A stretch of 64,000 nt of DNA, from contig NZ_BONQ01000004.1 of NCBI RefSeq assembly GCF_016862795.1, forward strand, positions 54,572 to 118,571, read 5' to 3'. The notes under the pieces were generated by a model, which saw only the letters and a list, made by a program, of their open reading frames with translations, did no database searches and had not been told where the DNA came from. This stretch comes from Dactylosporangium siamense (GTDB lineage: Bacteria; Actinomycetota; Actinomycetes; Mycobacteriales; Micromonosporaceae). This document shows, one piece after another, positions 39,908 to 47,858 of the stretch; the first letter of the stretch is position 1; the number at the start of each line of letters is the position of its first letter. The translations under genes and the position numbers were made by a program.

Positions 39908-40445
39908 CCAGCGTCCGGTAGTCGGCGGCCGTCAACGGCAGCTCCGTGAGCGAGCCGTCCGCCCGGGGCACCTGGAGCAGCTGACCGTCCTGCAGGAACC
40001 GGACGGTGTCCACGTCGGTGAGCGCGTCCAGGGTGCACACGATCTGCGCGATCGCCAGGATGTCGTCGGTGCGCCCACCCACCTGTGGCCGGAACGACAC
40101 CTCGGCGGTGCCGTTGACGAGCCGGGCCCCGGCGATGAGATCCGTCCCCGTCAGCGCACTGGACAGCCGGTCGTTGCGCTCCTTGTCCGTCGGGCCGATC
40201 ACCAGCTCGTCGAGCAGCGCACCCACGTCGGTCGAGCCGACCCGCCGCTGCACCGCCACGAGCTGCTCGTCGCGCACCAGGTACAGCAGCTCGACCGCGG
40301 TGCCGGCGGAGTTCCCGGCGACCGGCGGCGGGCTGCCGATCACCAGCGACGGCTCGAGCGGCCGCGGCTCGTCCTCGTCCGGCACCCCGCAGCCGGACAG
40401 CGCCAGCAGTCCCGCGACCAGCAGGAGGACCGCGCCGCGCCTCAC
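39894..40445 (-). CDS. GerMN-domain lipoprotein
   Basis: This 183-residue secreted lipoprotein has a lipobox at about residues 13-17 (LLALSGCG; Cys would be lipidated) after a short hydrophobic leader. It then has a GerMN domain (about 50-180): AVELLYLVRDEQLVAVQRRV, DVGALLDELVIGPT and ADGSLTELPL. GTG at 40445 overlaps the kinase stop (GTGA). The order response regulator, kinase, GerMN lipoprotein mirrors mtrA-mtrB-lpqB of actinobacteria. Here the lipoprotein is much shorter than LpqB (about 580 residues) and lacks its C-terminal propeller-like part. It probably tunes the kinase at the membrane. Confidence 0.85.
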   Translation of the reverse strand: MRRGAVLLLVAGLLALSGCGVPDEDEPRPLEPSLVIGSPPPVAGNSAGTAVELLYLVRDEQLVAVQRRVGSTDVGALLDELVIGPTDKERNDRLSSALTGTDLIAGARLVNGTAEVSFRPQVGGRTDDILAIAQIVCTLDALTDVDTVRFLQDGQLLQVPRADGSLTELPLTAADYRTLVTDR

Positions 40446-41797
40446 GGGACGACCCCGGGCAGCTCGACCCGGAAGCGGGCGCCGCCGCCCGGGCGGTCCA
40501 GGACCACGACCCTGCCCCCGTGCGCCTTGGCGTGCTGCGCCACCAGCGACAGGCCCAGCCCGGTGCCGTCGCCGCCGCCGCGGGCTCCCGCCGACCGCCC
40601 CCGCACGAACCGGTCGAAGATCACGGCTCGATCGGCCGGCCGCACCCCCGGGCCCTCGTCGTCGACCTCGACCCGGCCGGTGCCGGCCACGCAGGTCAAC
40701 CGGACCGCGACCGGTCCGCCGCCGTGCCGGATCGCGTTGTCGAGGAGGTTGGCCAGGATCTGCTCGAGCCGCCGCCGGTCGACCAGCCACCGCGACGCGT
40801 CGTCGCCGGCCGGCTCCACCAGGCCGGGGTCGAGGCTCTGGCCCTCCGTCACCCGGCGGGCCAGGGCGTGCGGGTCGACGGGGGCCCGGCGGGCCGGCTG
40901 GTCGCTGCGGGCCAGCTCGAGCAGGTCGTCGACGAGGGACTGGAACCGCTCGATCTCCTCCACCACGAGGCCGGCCGCGAGCGCGGTCCGCTCGTCCAGG
41001 TGCTCCCGCCGCCGGTGCAGGACGCTCGCCGACGCGGCCAGGGTCTGCAGCGGGGAGCGCAGCTCGTGGCTCACGTCGGCGGCGAAGCGGCGGTCCCGCT
41101 CGTGCCGGCGCGCCAGCTGGTCGACCATGCCGTTGAACGACGCCGTCAGCCGGGCCAGGTCCGGCTCGGCCGCCGGGTCCAGGCGGGCGCTCAGGTCGCC
41201 GTCGGTGATGCCCTGCGCCGCGTCGGCGACCGAGCGCAGCGGCCGCAGCACATAGCGGGTCGCATACCAGCCGAGGCCCGCTCCGGCCGCCGCCACCGCG
41301 GCCGCGACGAGCCCCAGCACCCACGCCAGGGTCCGCAGCGTCTGGTCGAGCTCGCGCAGGTAGTCGATCTCGTACAGCGCCGTCGTCGGTGACAGGGACA
41401 CCCCGATGACCAGGGCCGGGACGCCGTCGACGCGCACCCATTGGGCGCCCTGGCCGCCCTGTTCGACGAGCCGACGCAGTGCGGCCGGCACCGCGTCGGC
41501 GGCGCCGGGGTCGGTGTTGCGCGTGTACAGGACGCCGTCGCGGCGCACCAGCGTGCGCCGGTTGCCGCCGGTGTCCAGCGTCTTGAGCACGGCCAACACG
41601 TCGGGCCGGTCGCCGGCGAGGCTGGCGGTGATGATCCGCGCGTCATACGCGGTGGCCCGCATCGTGGCCCGTTCCCGGCCGGCGAGCAGCGAGCTGCGGG
41701 TCAGCTCGTAGGAGATGAACGCCATCGACGCCGACAGTGCCAGGGCACCGGCGGCGAAACCCGCGATGACCCGTGTGCGGAGCCCGGCCCGTCTCAT
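40442..41797 (-). CDS. Sensor histidine kinase of two-component system
   Basis: This 451-residue membrane kinase has TM1 at about residues 9-30 (VIAGFAAGALALSASMAFIS), an extracytoplasmic sensor of about 130 residues and TM2 at about 165-190 (LAWVLGLVAAAVAAAGAGLGW). A HAMP domain follows (YVLRPLRSVADAAQGITDGDL). HisKA has the phospho-His in FAADVSHELRSPLQTL. HATPase has NLLDNAIRHG, DDEGPGV and GTGLGLSLV. It phosphorylates the OmpR-type regulator encoded just upstream, whose stop overlaps its ATG by four bases. Domain order is like MtrB, CseC or AfsQ2. The stimulus is unknown. Confidence 0.92.
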   Translation of the reverse strand: MRRAGLRTRVIAGFAAGALALSASMAFISYELTRSSLLAGRERATMRATAYDARIITASLAGDRPDVLAVLKTLDTGGNRRTLVRRDGVLYTRNTDPGAADAVPAALRRLVEQGGQGAQWVRVDGVPALVIGVSLSPTTALYEIDYLRELDQTLRTLAWVLGLVAAAVAAAGAGLGWYATRYVLRPLRSVADAAQGITDGDLSARLDPAAEPDLARLTASFNGMVDQLARRHERDRRFAADVSHELRSPLQTLAASASVLHRRREHLDERTALAAGLVVEEIERFQSLVDDLLELARSDQPARRAPVDPHALARRVTEGQSLDPGLVEPAGDDASRWLVDRRRLEQILANLLDNAIRHGGGPVAVRLTCVAGTGRVEVDDEGPGVRPADRAVIFDRFVRGRSAGARGGGDGTGLGLSLVAQHAKAHGGRVVVLDRPGGGARFRVELPGVVP

Positions 41798-42468
41798 CGG
41801 GCCAGCTTGTAGCCCATGCCGCGGACCGTCACCAGGCGCCGCGGCGCCCGCGAGTCGTCCTCGATCTTCTGCCGCAGCCGCCCGATGTGGACGTCGACGA
41901 GGCGCTCGTCGCCGACGTCGTACTCCCACACCCGCTGCAGCAGCTGCTGGCGGGTCAGCACGAGGCCGGGGTGCTCGGCGAGCTCGCACAGCAGCCGGAA
42001 CTCGGTGCGGGTCAGCGCCACCGGCGCGCCCGCCACCCGCACCTCGCCGGCCTCGGGCAGGATCTCCAGGTCGCCGAAGACGAGCGTCGACACCGCCGAC
42101 AGCACCGCGCGGCCCCGCCGGCGCAGCGCCCGCAGGCGCGCCGACAGCTCCTTCACCGCCACCGGCTTGACCAGGTAGTCGTCGGCGCCGGCCTCCAGTG
42201 CCGCGACGATGTCGTGGGTGTCGTCGCGGGCGCTGACGACCACGATCGGCACGTCGTCGTCGCGGCGCAGCTGGCGGATGCATTCGAACCCGTCGACGCC
42301 GGGCAGCATCAGGTCGACCAGCACCGTGTCCGCGGGCTCCGCACGCTGCGCGAGCAGGCCGTCCTCGGCACTGGACACGCCGCGCACCGAGTAGCCCTCG
42401 TCCTCCAGCGCGAGCATCAGCGACAGCCGGATCCGATCGTCGTCCTCGATGACCAGTACACCCGCCAC
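41794..42468 (-). CDS. OmpR/PhoB family response regulator
   Basis: This 224-residue regulator has an N-terminal receiver (LVIEDDDRIRLSL, acceptor Asp in VLVDLMLPGVDG, YLVKPV). Its C-terminal winged-helix DNA-binding domain has LTRTEFRLLCELAEHPGLVL, the helix RQQLLQRVWEYDVGDERLVD and a final VRGMGYKLAR. GTG at 42468 gives the normal start VAGVLVIEDD; an earlier in-frame ATG would add 11 unlikely residues. It heads the regulator-kinase-lipoprotein operon and is divergent from the STAS gene at 42558. Confidence 0.92.
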   Translation of the reverse strand: MAGVLVIEDDDRIRLSLMLALEDEGYSVRGVSSAEDGLLAQRAEPADTVLVDLMLPGVDGFECIRQLRRDDDVPIVVVSARDDTHDIVAALEAGADDYLVKPVAVKELSARLRALRRRGRAVLSAVSTLVFGDLEILPEAGEVRVAGAPVALTRTEFRLLCELAEHPGLVLTRQQLLQRVWEYDVGDERLVDVHIGRLRQKIEDDSRAPRRLVTVRGMGYKLAR

Positions 42469-42557
42469 CCATGCATCATGCCAGGTCGGATCGGTTGTCA
42501 TACAACTGTCACAGTTCCGCGGAACGGCCGCCACATGCGCGACGGAGGCTCAGTCCC

Positions 42558-42875
42558 ATGCGAACCGGCATCGACGCCCCTGGCACGCCCCTTGTCGAGA
42601 TCATGGTCACCGAGGAGCTGGACGCCGGGTCGGAGCCCCGGGTGCGGGCCCTGCTCGAGGACGCCCTGACGCTGCACCCCGAGCAGTTGATCGTCGACCT
42701 GGCCGGCTGCCCGTTCATCGACGCCACCGCGATCGGCATGCTGCTGGACATCCACCGGCAGGTCTGGACATCCGGAGGAAGACTCACGTTGCGCGCCCCC
42801 TCACCCCGGGTGAGACGAACATTGCAAATCGCGCACGTAAATCACGTGTTACGTATGGTCCCGGAGGACGACTGA
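42558..42875 (+). CDS. STAS-domain anti-sigma-factor antagonist
   Basis: This 105-residue protein has a single STAS domain: VEIMVTEELDAGSEPRVRAL, then QLIVDLAGCPFIDATAIGML and a C-terminal RTLQIAHVNHVLRM. Such proteins bind switch-kinase anti-sigma factors and are switched by Ser/Thr phosphorylation. At the usual phosphorylated position (D-S-S-G in SpoIIAA) this protein has D-A-T-A, so the conserved Ser is Ala with a Thr one place later. It may be constitutively active, or use the Thr. It is followed 64 bases later by a second STAS protein. Confidence 0.83.
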   Translation: MRTGIDAPGTPLVEIMVTEELDAGSEPRVRALLEDALTLHPEQLIVDLAGCPFIDATAIGMLLDIHRQVWTSGGRLTLRAPSPRVRRTLQIAHVNHVLRMVPEDD

Positions 42876-42939
42876 CACGACATGATGGCGAAGACCGAGT
42901 GAACAGTTCGGACTCAGCTCAGTGAGAGGAGCGGCGACC

Positions 42940-43632
42940 GTGACCGCGGCGACGACACCTGACGGCACCGACTTCACCTTGATCTGCGACGCCTGCGGCC
43001 AGAGCGTGACCGGGCTCGGCGCGACCATGCACAACTGGGACCTCGTCTGGGCCCTGTTCCGCCGGCACGGCTGGACCGGCGCGCGCCTCGCCACCGGCCC
43101 GCACAGCTGCGGCCGCTGCTCACGGGTGCCGCTCGCCTCCGCCGACGCCGACCCGGTCGGCTGGCTCGCCGGGGACGCCCCGTCGACCGCGGCCGAGGTG
43201 CCCGAGACCGCCGACGACCCCGCCGCGGCGGTGCCGACCGACCCGCGGGTCAGCGGCGTCGTCGCCGACGAGGCCCTGGTGGTGACCCTCAGCGGCGACC
43301 TGGACATCGAGGTCGGTCCGGCGCTGCGGGCCGCGCTGTCGCCCGTGGGATACCGCCCGGGCCACCTGGTCCTGGACCTGAGCCGGGTCGGCACCCTCGA
43401 CTCGTCGGTGCTGGGGCTGCTCGTCGCCGCCCGCCACCGCGCCGCGCAGGCCGGCGGCCACACCTGCCTGGTCGGGATCGCCCCGTTCATCCGGCGGATG
43501 ATGCACACCCTGTGCCTGCTGCACCTGTTCGTCGTGCTGCCGGACCGGGCCACCGCCGTCGGCTGGCTGCGCGGCGACGACGCGGACCTGCCCCGCCAGC
43601 GCGACCTGCGCGGCGAGACCACGCCCGCCTGA
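42940..43632 (+). CDS. STAS-domain protein with Cys-rich N-terminal extension
   Basis: This 230-residue protein has a roughly 75-residue N-terminal part with two cysteine pairs (ICDACGQSVTG and HSCGRCSRV), plausibly a zinc ribbon. An acidic Ala-rich linker leads to a C-terminal STAS domain (about 105-215): ALVVTLSGDLDIEVGPALR, then GHLVLDLSRVGTLDSSVLGL. The phospho-site D-S-S is intact here, unlike the neighbour. GTG at 42940 follows GTGAGAGGAG. A hairpin terminator lies just downstream. It may report redox or metal status to a sigma-factor partner-switching system; no anti-sigma gene is nearby. Confidence 0.82.
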   Translation: MTAATTPDGTDFTLICDACGQSVTGLGATMHNWDLVWALFRRHGWTGARLATGPHSCGRCSRVPLASADADPVGWLAGDAPSTAAEVPETADDPAAAVPTDPRVSGVVADEALVVTLSGDLDIEVGPALRAALSPVGYRPGHLVLDLSRVGTLDSSVLGLLVAARHRAAQAGGHTCLVGIAPFIRRMMHTLCLLHLFVVLPDRATAVGWLRGDDADLPRQRDLRGETTPA

Positions 43633-43644
43633 GGCATCCCGCAG

Positions 43645-43674
43645 CAAAGGGGCACCCGTCCGGGTGCCCCTTTG
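43645..43674. terminator. Hairpin terminator after STAS gene
   Basis: CAAAGGGGCACCCG (43645-43658) pairs perfectly with CGGGTGCCCCTTTG (43661-43674), a 14-bp stem 12 bases past the STAS stop codon. It is followed by T-poor sequence, as usual in this genome. Confidence 0.85.
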
Positions 43675-43702
43675 TCGTGCCACGACGTGACAAACGTCGG
43701 AT

Positions 43703-43734
43703 TCGAATATAGAAAGGGTCGAATATACGAAAGC
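43703..43734. promoter_or_regulatory. 16-bp direct repeat, AT-rich, before the isomerase gene
   Basis: TCGAATATAGAAAGGG (43703-43718) is directly followed by TCGAATATACGAAAGC (43719-43734), matching at about 12 of 16 positions. This AT-rich patch in very GC-rich DNA lies just before GGAGGGA and the ATG at 43752. It is a likely promoter/operator of the isomerase-like gene. Confidence 0.55.
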
Positions 43735-43751
43735 ACCGGAGGGAAGTGCAC

Positions 43752-44672
43752 ATGCCCAGCTCCCCCGTCAGCCGGCGCAACCTGCTCGGCGCCGCAGCGG
43801 CCGCCCCGCTGCTCGCCGCCCCGTTCATCGGCGCCACACCAGCGTCCGCCGCAGCTGAAACCGCGCACCGCCAGTCGCGGGTCCCGCTCGACCGGATCAG
43901 CGTCCAGCTCTACACGCTGCGCGACCAGCTCAGCGCCGACCTCGCCGCGAGCCTCGCCGAGCTGCGCGCCATCGGCTACACCAGGGTCGAGCACGCCGGG
44001 TTCGTCGGCCGGACCGCCGCCCAGTTCCGCGGCTTCCTCGACGCCGCCGGCCTGAAGGCCACCTCGGGCCACGTCGCGATCCCGCAGCCGTGGGACGCCA
44101 CCGCGTGGCAGCGGGCCCTCGACGACGCCAACATCGTCGGCAACCACTTCATCGTCCACCCGTTCTTCGGCGTCGACGCCACCGGCCAGCCGATCCGCGA
44201 CGGCGCCAGGTATCACGCCCTGGCCCGCGACCTCAACCGGGCCGGCGCGCTCGCCAAGCGGGCCGGTCTCGACTTCGGCTACCACAACCACCAGCTGGAG
44301 TTCGTCCGCCAGGACGGCGGCTCCCGCACCGGCTACGACATCCTCACCGCCGAGACCGACCCCGACCTCGTGCACCTGGAGGTCGACCTGTTCTGGGCCT
44401 GGCGGGGCACCGCCGACCCGGTCGACCTCATCCAGCGCCACCGCGGCCGCATCCGTCAGGTCCACGTGAAGGACATGGACACCGCGGCGGCGTTCACCGA
44501 CCCGGGCGCCGGCCTCATCGACTTCGGCCGGATCTTCCAGCACGCCAGGGAGGCGGGCCTGGTCGAATACATCGTCGAACGCGACGACGCCGGCACCCCG
44601 CCGCGCACCCCGGCCGACGCGCTGACCACGGCCCGCAACGGCTACCGGTACCTGGCGGACCTGCGGTACTGA
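43752..44672 (+). CDS. TAT-exported sugar phosphate isomerase/epimerase-like protein
   Basis: This 306-residue protein has a twin-arginine signal (SRRNLLGAAAAAPLLAAPF, about residues 7-25). A xylose-isomerase-like TIM barrel follows, with RISVQLYTLRDQL, YTRVEHAGFVG, DFGYHNHQLEF, HLEVDLFWAWRG, IRQVHVKDMD and YIVERDDAG; the conserved His, Glu and Asp metal ligands are present. This family isomerises or oxidises sugars or inositols; exported members are often found with uptake or degradation genes. The ATG at 43752 lies at the right distance from GGAGGGA, while the GTG at 43746 is too close. One base separates its stop from the convergent gene's stop. Confidence 0.85.
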   Translation: MPSSPVSRRNLLGAAAAAPLLAAPFIGATPASAAAETAHRQSRVPLDRISVQLYTLRDQLSADLAASLAELRAIGYTRVEHAGFVGRTAAQFRGFLDAAGLKATSGHVAIPQPWDATAWQRALDDANIVGNHFIVHPFFGVDATGQPIRDGARYHALARDLNRAGALAKRAGLDFGYHNHQLEFVRQDGGSRTGYDILTAETDPDLVHLEVDLFWAWRGTADPVDLIQRHRGRIRQVHVKDMDTAAAFTDPGAGLIDFGRIFQHAREAGLVEYIVERDDAGTPPRTPADALTTARNGYRYLADLRY

Positions 44673-44673
44673 C

Positions 44674-45414
44674 TCACCACTCGTGCGGCAGGCTGTAGCG
44701 CCAGTTCGCCGCGACGAACGCGCCCGCCGGGGTCCGGTAGCACGGCCACCCGGGCTCACCGGATCTCGGCAGGCCGCGACGCACCCGGCGGGCCTTCGCG
44801 CCGGCGTACTTCGTCTCCAGGTAGCGCCGGTCCGCGCCGACCTTCGGCACCGGCACGCCACCCGGCCACGGCCCGCACTCGTCGGGCTCGACGTCGAGGT
44901 GCACCGCGACCAGCAGCAGCGCGTCCGGTCGCCACGGCTCCCCGTCGGCACGCACCGCCCGGCGCAGGGTCTGGAGGTGGTCGTACAACTCGTGCAGCGC
45001 CCTGGGGAAGTCGCCCCACTCGTCGCCGTGGCCCCAACCGTCCAGGTGGGCGGTGAGGTAGTGCCCGTCGGTGGTGCGCACCCGCACCCGGTCGGAGGGC
45101 GCGTCCCTCGGCGGGTCGCGATCCGGCAGCCGGCGGACGTTCGCCCGGTTGCGCAGCACCGTGACCGCGTGGTCCTGCAGGTCGCGTGCCTGCGGGCCGG
45201 ACAGGTAGCGGTGCGCGACCGCGTCGGCGTAGGCCTCGCCGTCACCGTAGACGGCGAGCAGCGGCGGCTCCATCACGCCGACGCCGGGCGAGAAGAACCC
45301 GCCGCGCTTCTCCCACTCGAACATCGGCCACTGCACCGCCGCGTGCGCGACCCCACCGCCCAGCAGGGACCCGGCGAACACCCCACCGGCCAGCAACAAC
45401 GATCTGCGATCCAC
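44674..45414 (-). CDS. Secreted protein of unknown function (TAT-like signal)
   Basis: This 246-residue protein has an N-terminal export signal (DRRSLLLAGGVFAGSLLGGGVAHA, about residues 2-25, with two Arg). The rest has a Tyr/Trp-rich, acidic composition (WPMFEWEKRGGFFSPGVGV, YADAVAHRYLSGPQARDLQD, HLDGWGHGDEWGDFPRAL, RAVRADGEPWRPDALLLVAV). No family is recognised. GTG at 45414 starts just before the signal; the longer open frame is antisense to the HNH-like gene. It is convergent with the isomerase-like gene. Confidence 0.75.
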   Translation of the reverse strand: MDRRSLLLAGGVFAGSLLGGGVAHAAVQWPMFEWEKRGGFFSPGVGVMEPPLLAVYGDGEAYADAVAHRYLSGPQARDLQDHAVTVLRNRANVRRLPDRDPPRDAPSDRVRVRTTDGHYLTAHLDGWGHGDEWGDFPRALHELYDHLQTLRRAVRADGEPWRPDALLLVAVHLDVEPDECGPWPGGVPVPKVGADRRYLETKYAGAKARRVRRGLPRSGEPGWPCYRTPAGAFVAANWRYSLPHEW

Positions 45415-45513
45415 AGCGTCCAGCCTAATTGGACATTTCGACCATTGTTCGTGTTTCGCCGTTTGTCCGAGGTGTACGACCAGCGCCGGCGCTGCCCCGG
45501 CTACGTTGCACGG

Positions 45514-45954
45514 ATGAGCCTTCTTGACGATGTGGCGGAGCGCGACGGCTGGCGATGCTGGGTGTGCGACGAGCCGGTCGACGCCGGCATGTCCGTGAAC
45601 GACCCGCGCGGTCCCAGCGTCGACAGCCGCACCGCCGACCGGAAGGCCAAGGTCACCGAGCGGCTCGCCCACCGCGCCTGCAACACCCGCAAGGGCGCGG
45701 TGAAGGTGGTCATCGCCTGGCCGGACCGCCTGCACGTGGTGGAGCCCGCGCCGCTGATCACCGTCGCCGAGCGCCTGGAGCGCAAGGGCGGCCGGGAGCT
45801 GGTCGCCCGCTGCCCGAGCCGGACGGACGCCCAGGAGACGGCGGACTGGCTGGTGGACCGGTTCTCCCGGCTGGTGCCCGGCCTGCCGGTGACCGCGAGC
45901 GTCGACCCGGGCGGTGGCCAGTTCCTCGTCGCCCTGGTCGCCGGCCGCCGCTGA
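45514..45954 (+). CDS. Small HNH-endonuclease-like zinc protein
   Basis: This 146-residue protein has an HNH-like core in its first 65 residues: WRCWVCDEPVD provides a CxxC pair and AHRACNTRKGAV the His/Cys/Asn part typical of HNH nucleases (HxxCNxxKG). The second half (ITVAERLERKGGRELVARC and VPGLPVTASVDPGGGQFLVAL) is a small alpha/beta unit. A first catalytic His is not obvious, so nuclease activity is uncertain. It lies 44 bases upstream of a LigD-type gene on the same strand, which hints at a DNA-end-processing context. Confidence 0.72.
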   Translation: MSLLDDVAERDGWRCWVCDEPVDAGMSVNDPRGPSVDSRTADRKAKVTERLAHRACNTRKGAVKVVIAWPDRLHVVEPAPLITVAERLERKGGRELVARCPSRTDAQETADWLVDRFSRLVPGLPVTASVDPGGGQFLVALVAGRR

Positions 45955-45998
45955 CCGGACTCGCACCCGTCGATCGAGCAGCGTGCCACACTGGGATC

Positions 45999-47333
45999 GT
46001 GGCTGGTGAGCGGCGGTTCGTGGTGCAGCGGCACCGGGCGACCCGGCTGCACTACGACTTCCGGCTGGAGATCGACGGGGTCCTCGTGAGCTGGGCGGTG
46101 CCGAAGGGCCCGTCCCTGGACCCGAAGGTGCGGCGGGCCGCGTTCCACGTCGAGGACCACCCGATGGACTACGTCGACTTCGAGGGAGTCATCCCGGGCG
46201 GATACGGCGGCGGCGACGTCATCGTGTGGGACGCAGGGACGTGGGAGCCGTACAAGGACCCGGACCCGGCCGCCGCGGTCGCCGCCGGGGAGCTGCACGC
46301 CCGCCTGCACGGCGAGAAGCTGCGGGGCACGTTCGTGCTGATCCGGACCCGGCGGCAGGGGTCCGGCAAGGACGACTGGCTGATGCTGCACAAGCGGGAC
46401 GAGCACGCCGTGGACGGCTGGGATCCGGAGGAGCATCCCCGATCCGTCCTCAGTGGACGGACGAGCGACGAGGTGCTCGCCGACCCCGACCGGCTGTGGG
46501 ACTCGAAGACGGGTGCCCGGCCGTTGAAGGCGAGCCGGGAGGAGCTGCGCGAGCTCGACCGGCTCCGGGACGGTGACACGTGGCACGTCTTCGGCCGGGA
46601 CCTGCGGGTGAGCGATCCGGACAAGGTGCTGTTCCCGCCGCTGCCGGGGCAGCAGCCCGTGACGCGGCGGGAGCTGCTGCGGTACACCACCCGGATGGCG
46701 CCGATCATCCTGCCGCACGTGGCCGGTCGGGCGCTCGCCCTGCGCCGGTTCCCGCGCGGCGCGGGCGGCACCGGGTCATGGCAGCGCCGGCCGCCGCGAA
46801 CCGCGCCGCCCTGGCTCACCTCGCTGACCGTCACCGAGGCCGCCGCGCTGGTGTGGGCGGCGGGCGTCGACGCGCTGGAGTGGCACGTGCCCGCCACGAC
46901 CGCCGCGGTGATCGAGCTGGGCGGCCTGCCGTGGGCGGACCAGCTGACCCTCGCGCGGCTGCACCGGACCGCGTTCGAACACCTCGGCGTCACCGCCCGC
47001 GCGAAGGTGTCGCGGCACATCGAGATCTGGGTGCCGGCGACCGGCGACGCGACCGGCTGGACCGCCGCCCTCGCCCGGTCGATCGCGGCGGTCGTGCCCG
47101 AACTGGCCCACCACGGCACGCCGGGCGGGCCGGTCGTCCTCGCGCCCTACAGCCCGATCGCCGCCCCGGGCGCGCCGGTGTCCACCCCGATCGGCTGGGA
47201 CGAGCTGGACGACCCGGCGCTGACCCCGGACGCGTTCACGATCCGCACGGTCCCGGACCGTCGCGCCGACCTGTTCTCCGCCGTCCTCGACCCACCCCGG
47301 GCCCTGCCCGCACTGGATGCACCCTCCCAGTAG
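45999..47333 (+). CDS. LigD-type 3'-phosphoesterase fused to a degenerate polymerase domain
   Basis: This 444-residue protein has an N-terminal phosphoesterase module (about 5-165) with the LigD-PE motif intact: QRHRATRLHYDFRLE (His12, His18, Asp20), SWAVPKGPSL, VEDHPMDYVDFEG and GGYGGGDVIVWD. LigD-PE removes 3' phosphates or ribonucleotides at DNA ends for non-homologous end joining. The second half (about 205-430) aligns in style with the LigD primase-polymerase (LRVSDPDKVLFP, LPHVAGRALALRRFPRG). However, the metal-binding DxD site expected after the ALEWH segment is replaced (VIELGGLPW), so polymerase activity is probably lost. No ligase domain is present. GTG at 45999 is used. Confidence 0.83.
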   Translation: MAGERRFVVQRHRATRLHYDFRLEIDGVLVSWAVPKGPSLDPKVRRAAFHVEDHPMDYVDFEGVIPGGYGGGDVIVWDAGTWEPYKDPDPAAAVAAGELHARLHGEKLRGTFVLIRTRRQGSGKDDWLMLHKRDEHAVDGWDPEEHPRSVLSGRTSDEVLADPDRLWDSKTGARPLKASREELRELDRLRDGDTWHVFGRDLRVSDPDKVLFPPLPGQQPVTRRELLRYTTRMAPIILPHVAGRALALRRFPRGAGGTGSWQRRPPRTAPPWLTSLTVTEAAALVWAAGVDALEWHVPATTAAVIELGGLPWADQLTLARLHRTAFEHLGVTARAKVSRHIEIWVPATGDATGWTAALARSIAAVVPELAHHGTPGGPVVLAPYSPIAAPGAPVSTPIGWDELDDPALTPDAFTIRTVPDRRADLFSAVLDPPRALPALDAPSQ

Positions 47334-47354
47334 GACCCCTATATGGTCGGTGGC

Positions 47355-47849
47355 ATGGCGGAGACCCAGCGGCGGCCGGTGCCGCGCAACGACGACGGCG
47401 AGCTGGACACGGCGCTCGCGTTTCTCACGTTCGCGCGGGAGTCGGTGCTCATCAAGACCGAGGGGCTGAGCGACGAGCAGCTGCGGCGGGTCCTCGTGGA
47501 CACCGGCACCAACCTGCTGGGGCTCGTGCAGCACCTGACGGTGGCGGAGCGCTACTGGTTCGGCCACCACCTCGCCGACGTGGAACCGCCGCAGGACTGG
47601 GACTACGGCATGTCGGTGCCGGTCTCGCGAGGCACCGAGGAGGTGTTGGAGGGCTACCGCGCGGCCAGCCGGCGCAGCGACGAGCTCATCCGCGACCTCG
47701 GCGACCCGACCGCGCTCGCGGTCCGCCCGGTGGACGGCAAGCGGGTGACGCTGCGGTGGGTGCTGGCGCACATGACGAGCGAGACGGTCCGCCACGCCGG
47801 GCACGCCGACATCCTCCGCGAGCAGCTCGACGGCACGACCGGCCGCTGA
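47355..47849 (+). CDS. DinB-like (DUF664) family protein
   Basis: This 164-residue four-helix-bundle protein of the DinB/YfiT superfamily reads DTALAFLTFARESVLIKTEG, LVQHLTVAERYWFGHHLADV and RWVLAHMTSETVRHAGHADI. The three His in the WFGHH and HMTSETVRHAGH contexts form the usual metal site. Some relatives are mycothiol- or bacillithiol-dependent transferases; a specific reaction is not shown. ATG at 47355 (MAETQ) is chosen; ATG 47343 is possible. It is preceded by the LigD-like gene with a 21-base gap and is convergent with the kinase gene ending at 47859. Confidence 0.82.
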   Translation: MAETQRRPVPRNDDGELDTALAFLTFARESVLIKTEGLSDEQLRRVLVDTGTNLLGLVQHLTVAERYWFGHHLADVEPPQDWDYGMSVPVSRGTEEVLEGYRAASRRSDELIRDLGDPTALAVRPVDGKRVTLRWVLAHMTSETVRHAGHADILREQLDGTTGR

Positions 47850-47858
47850 GGTCGCCGC

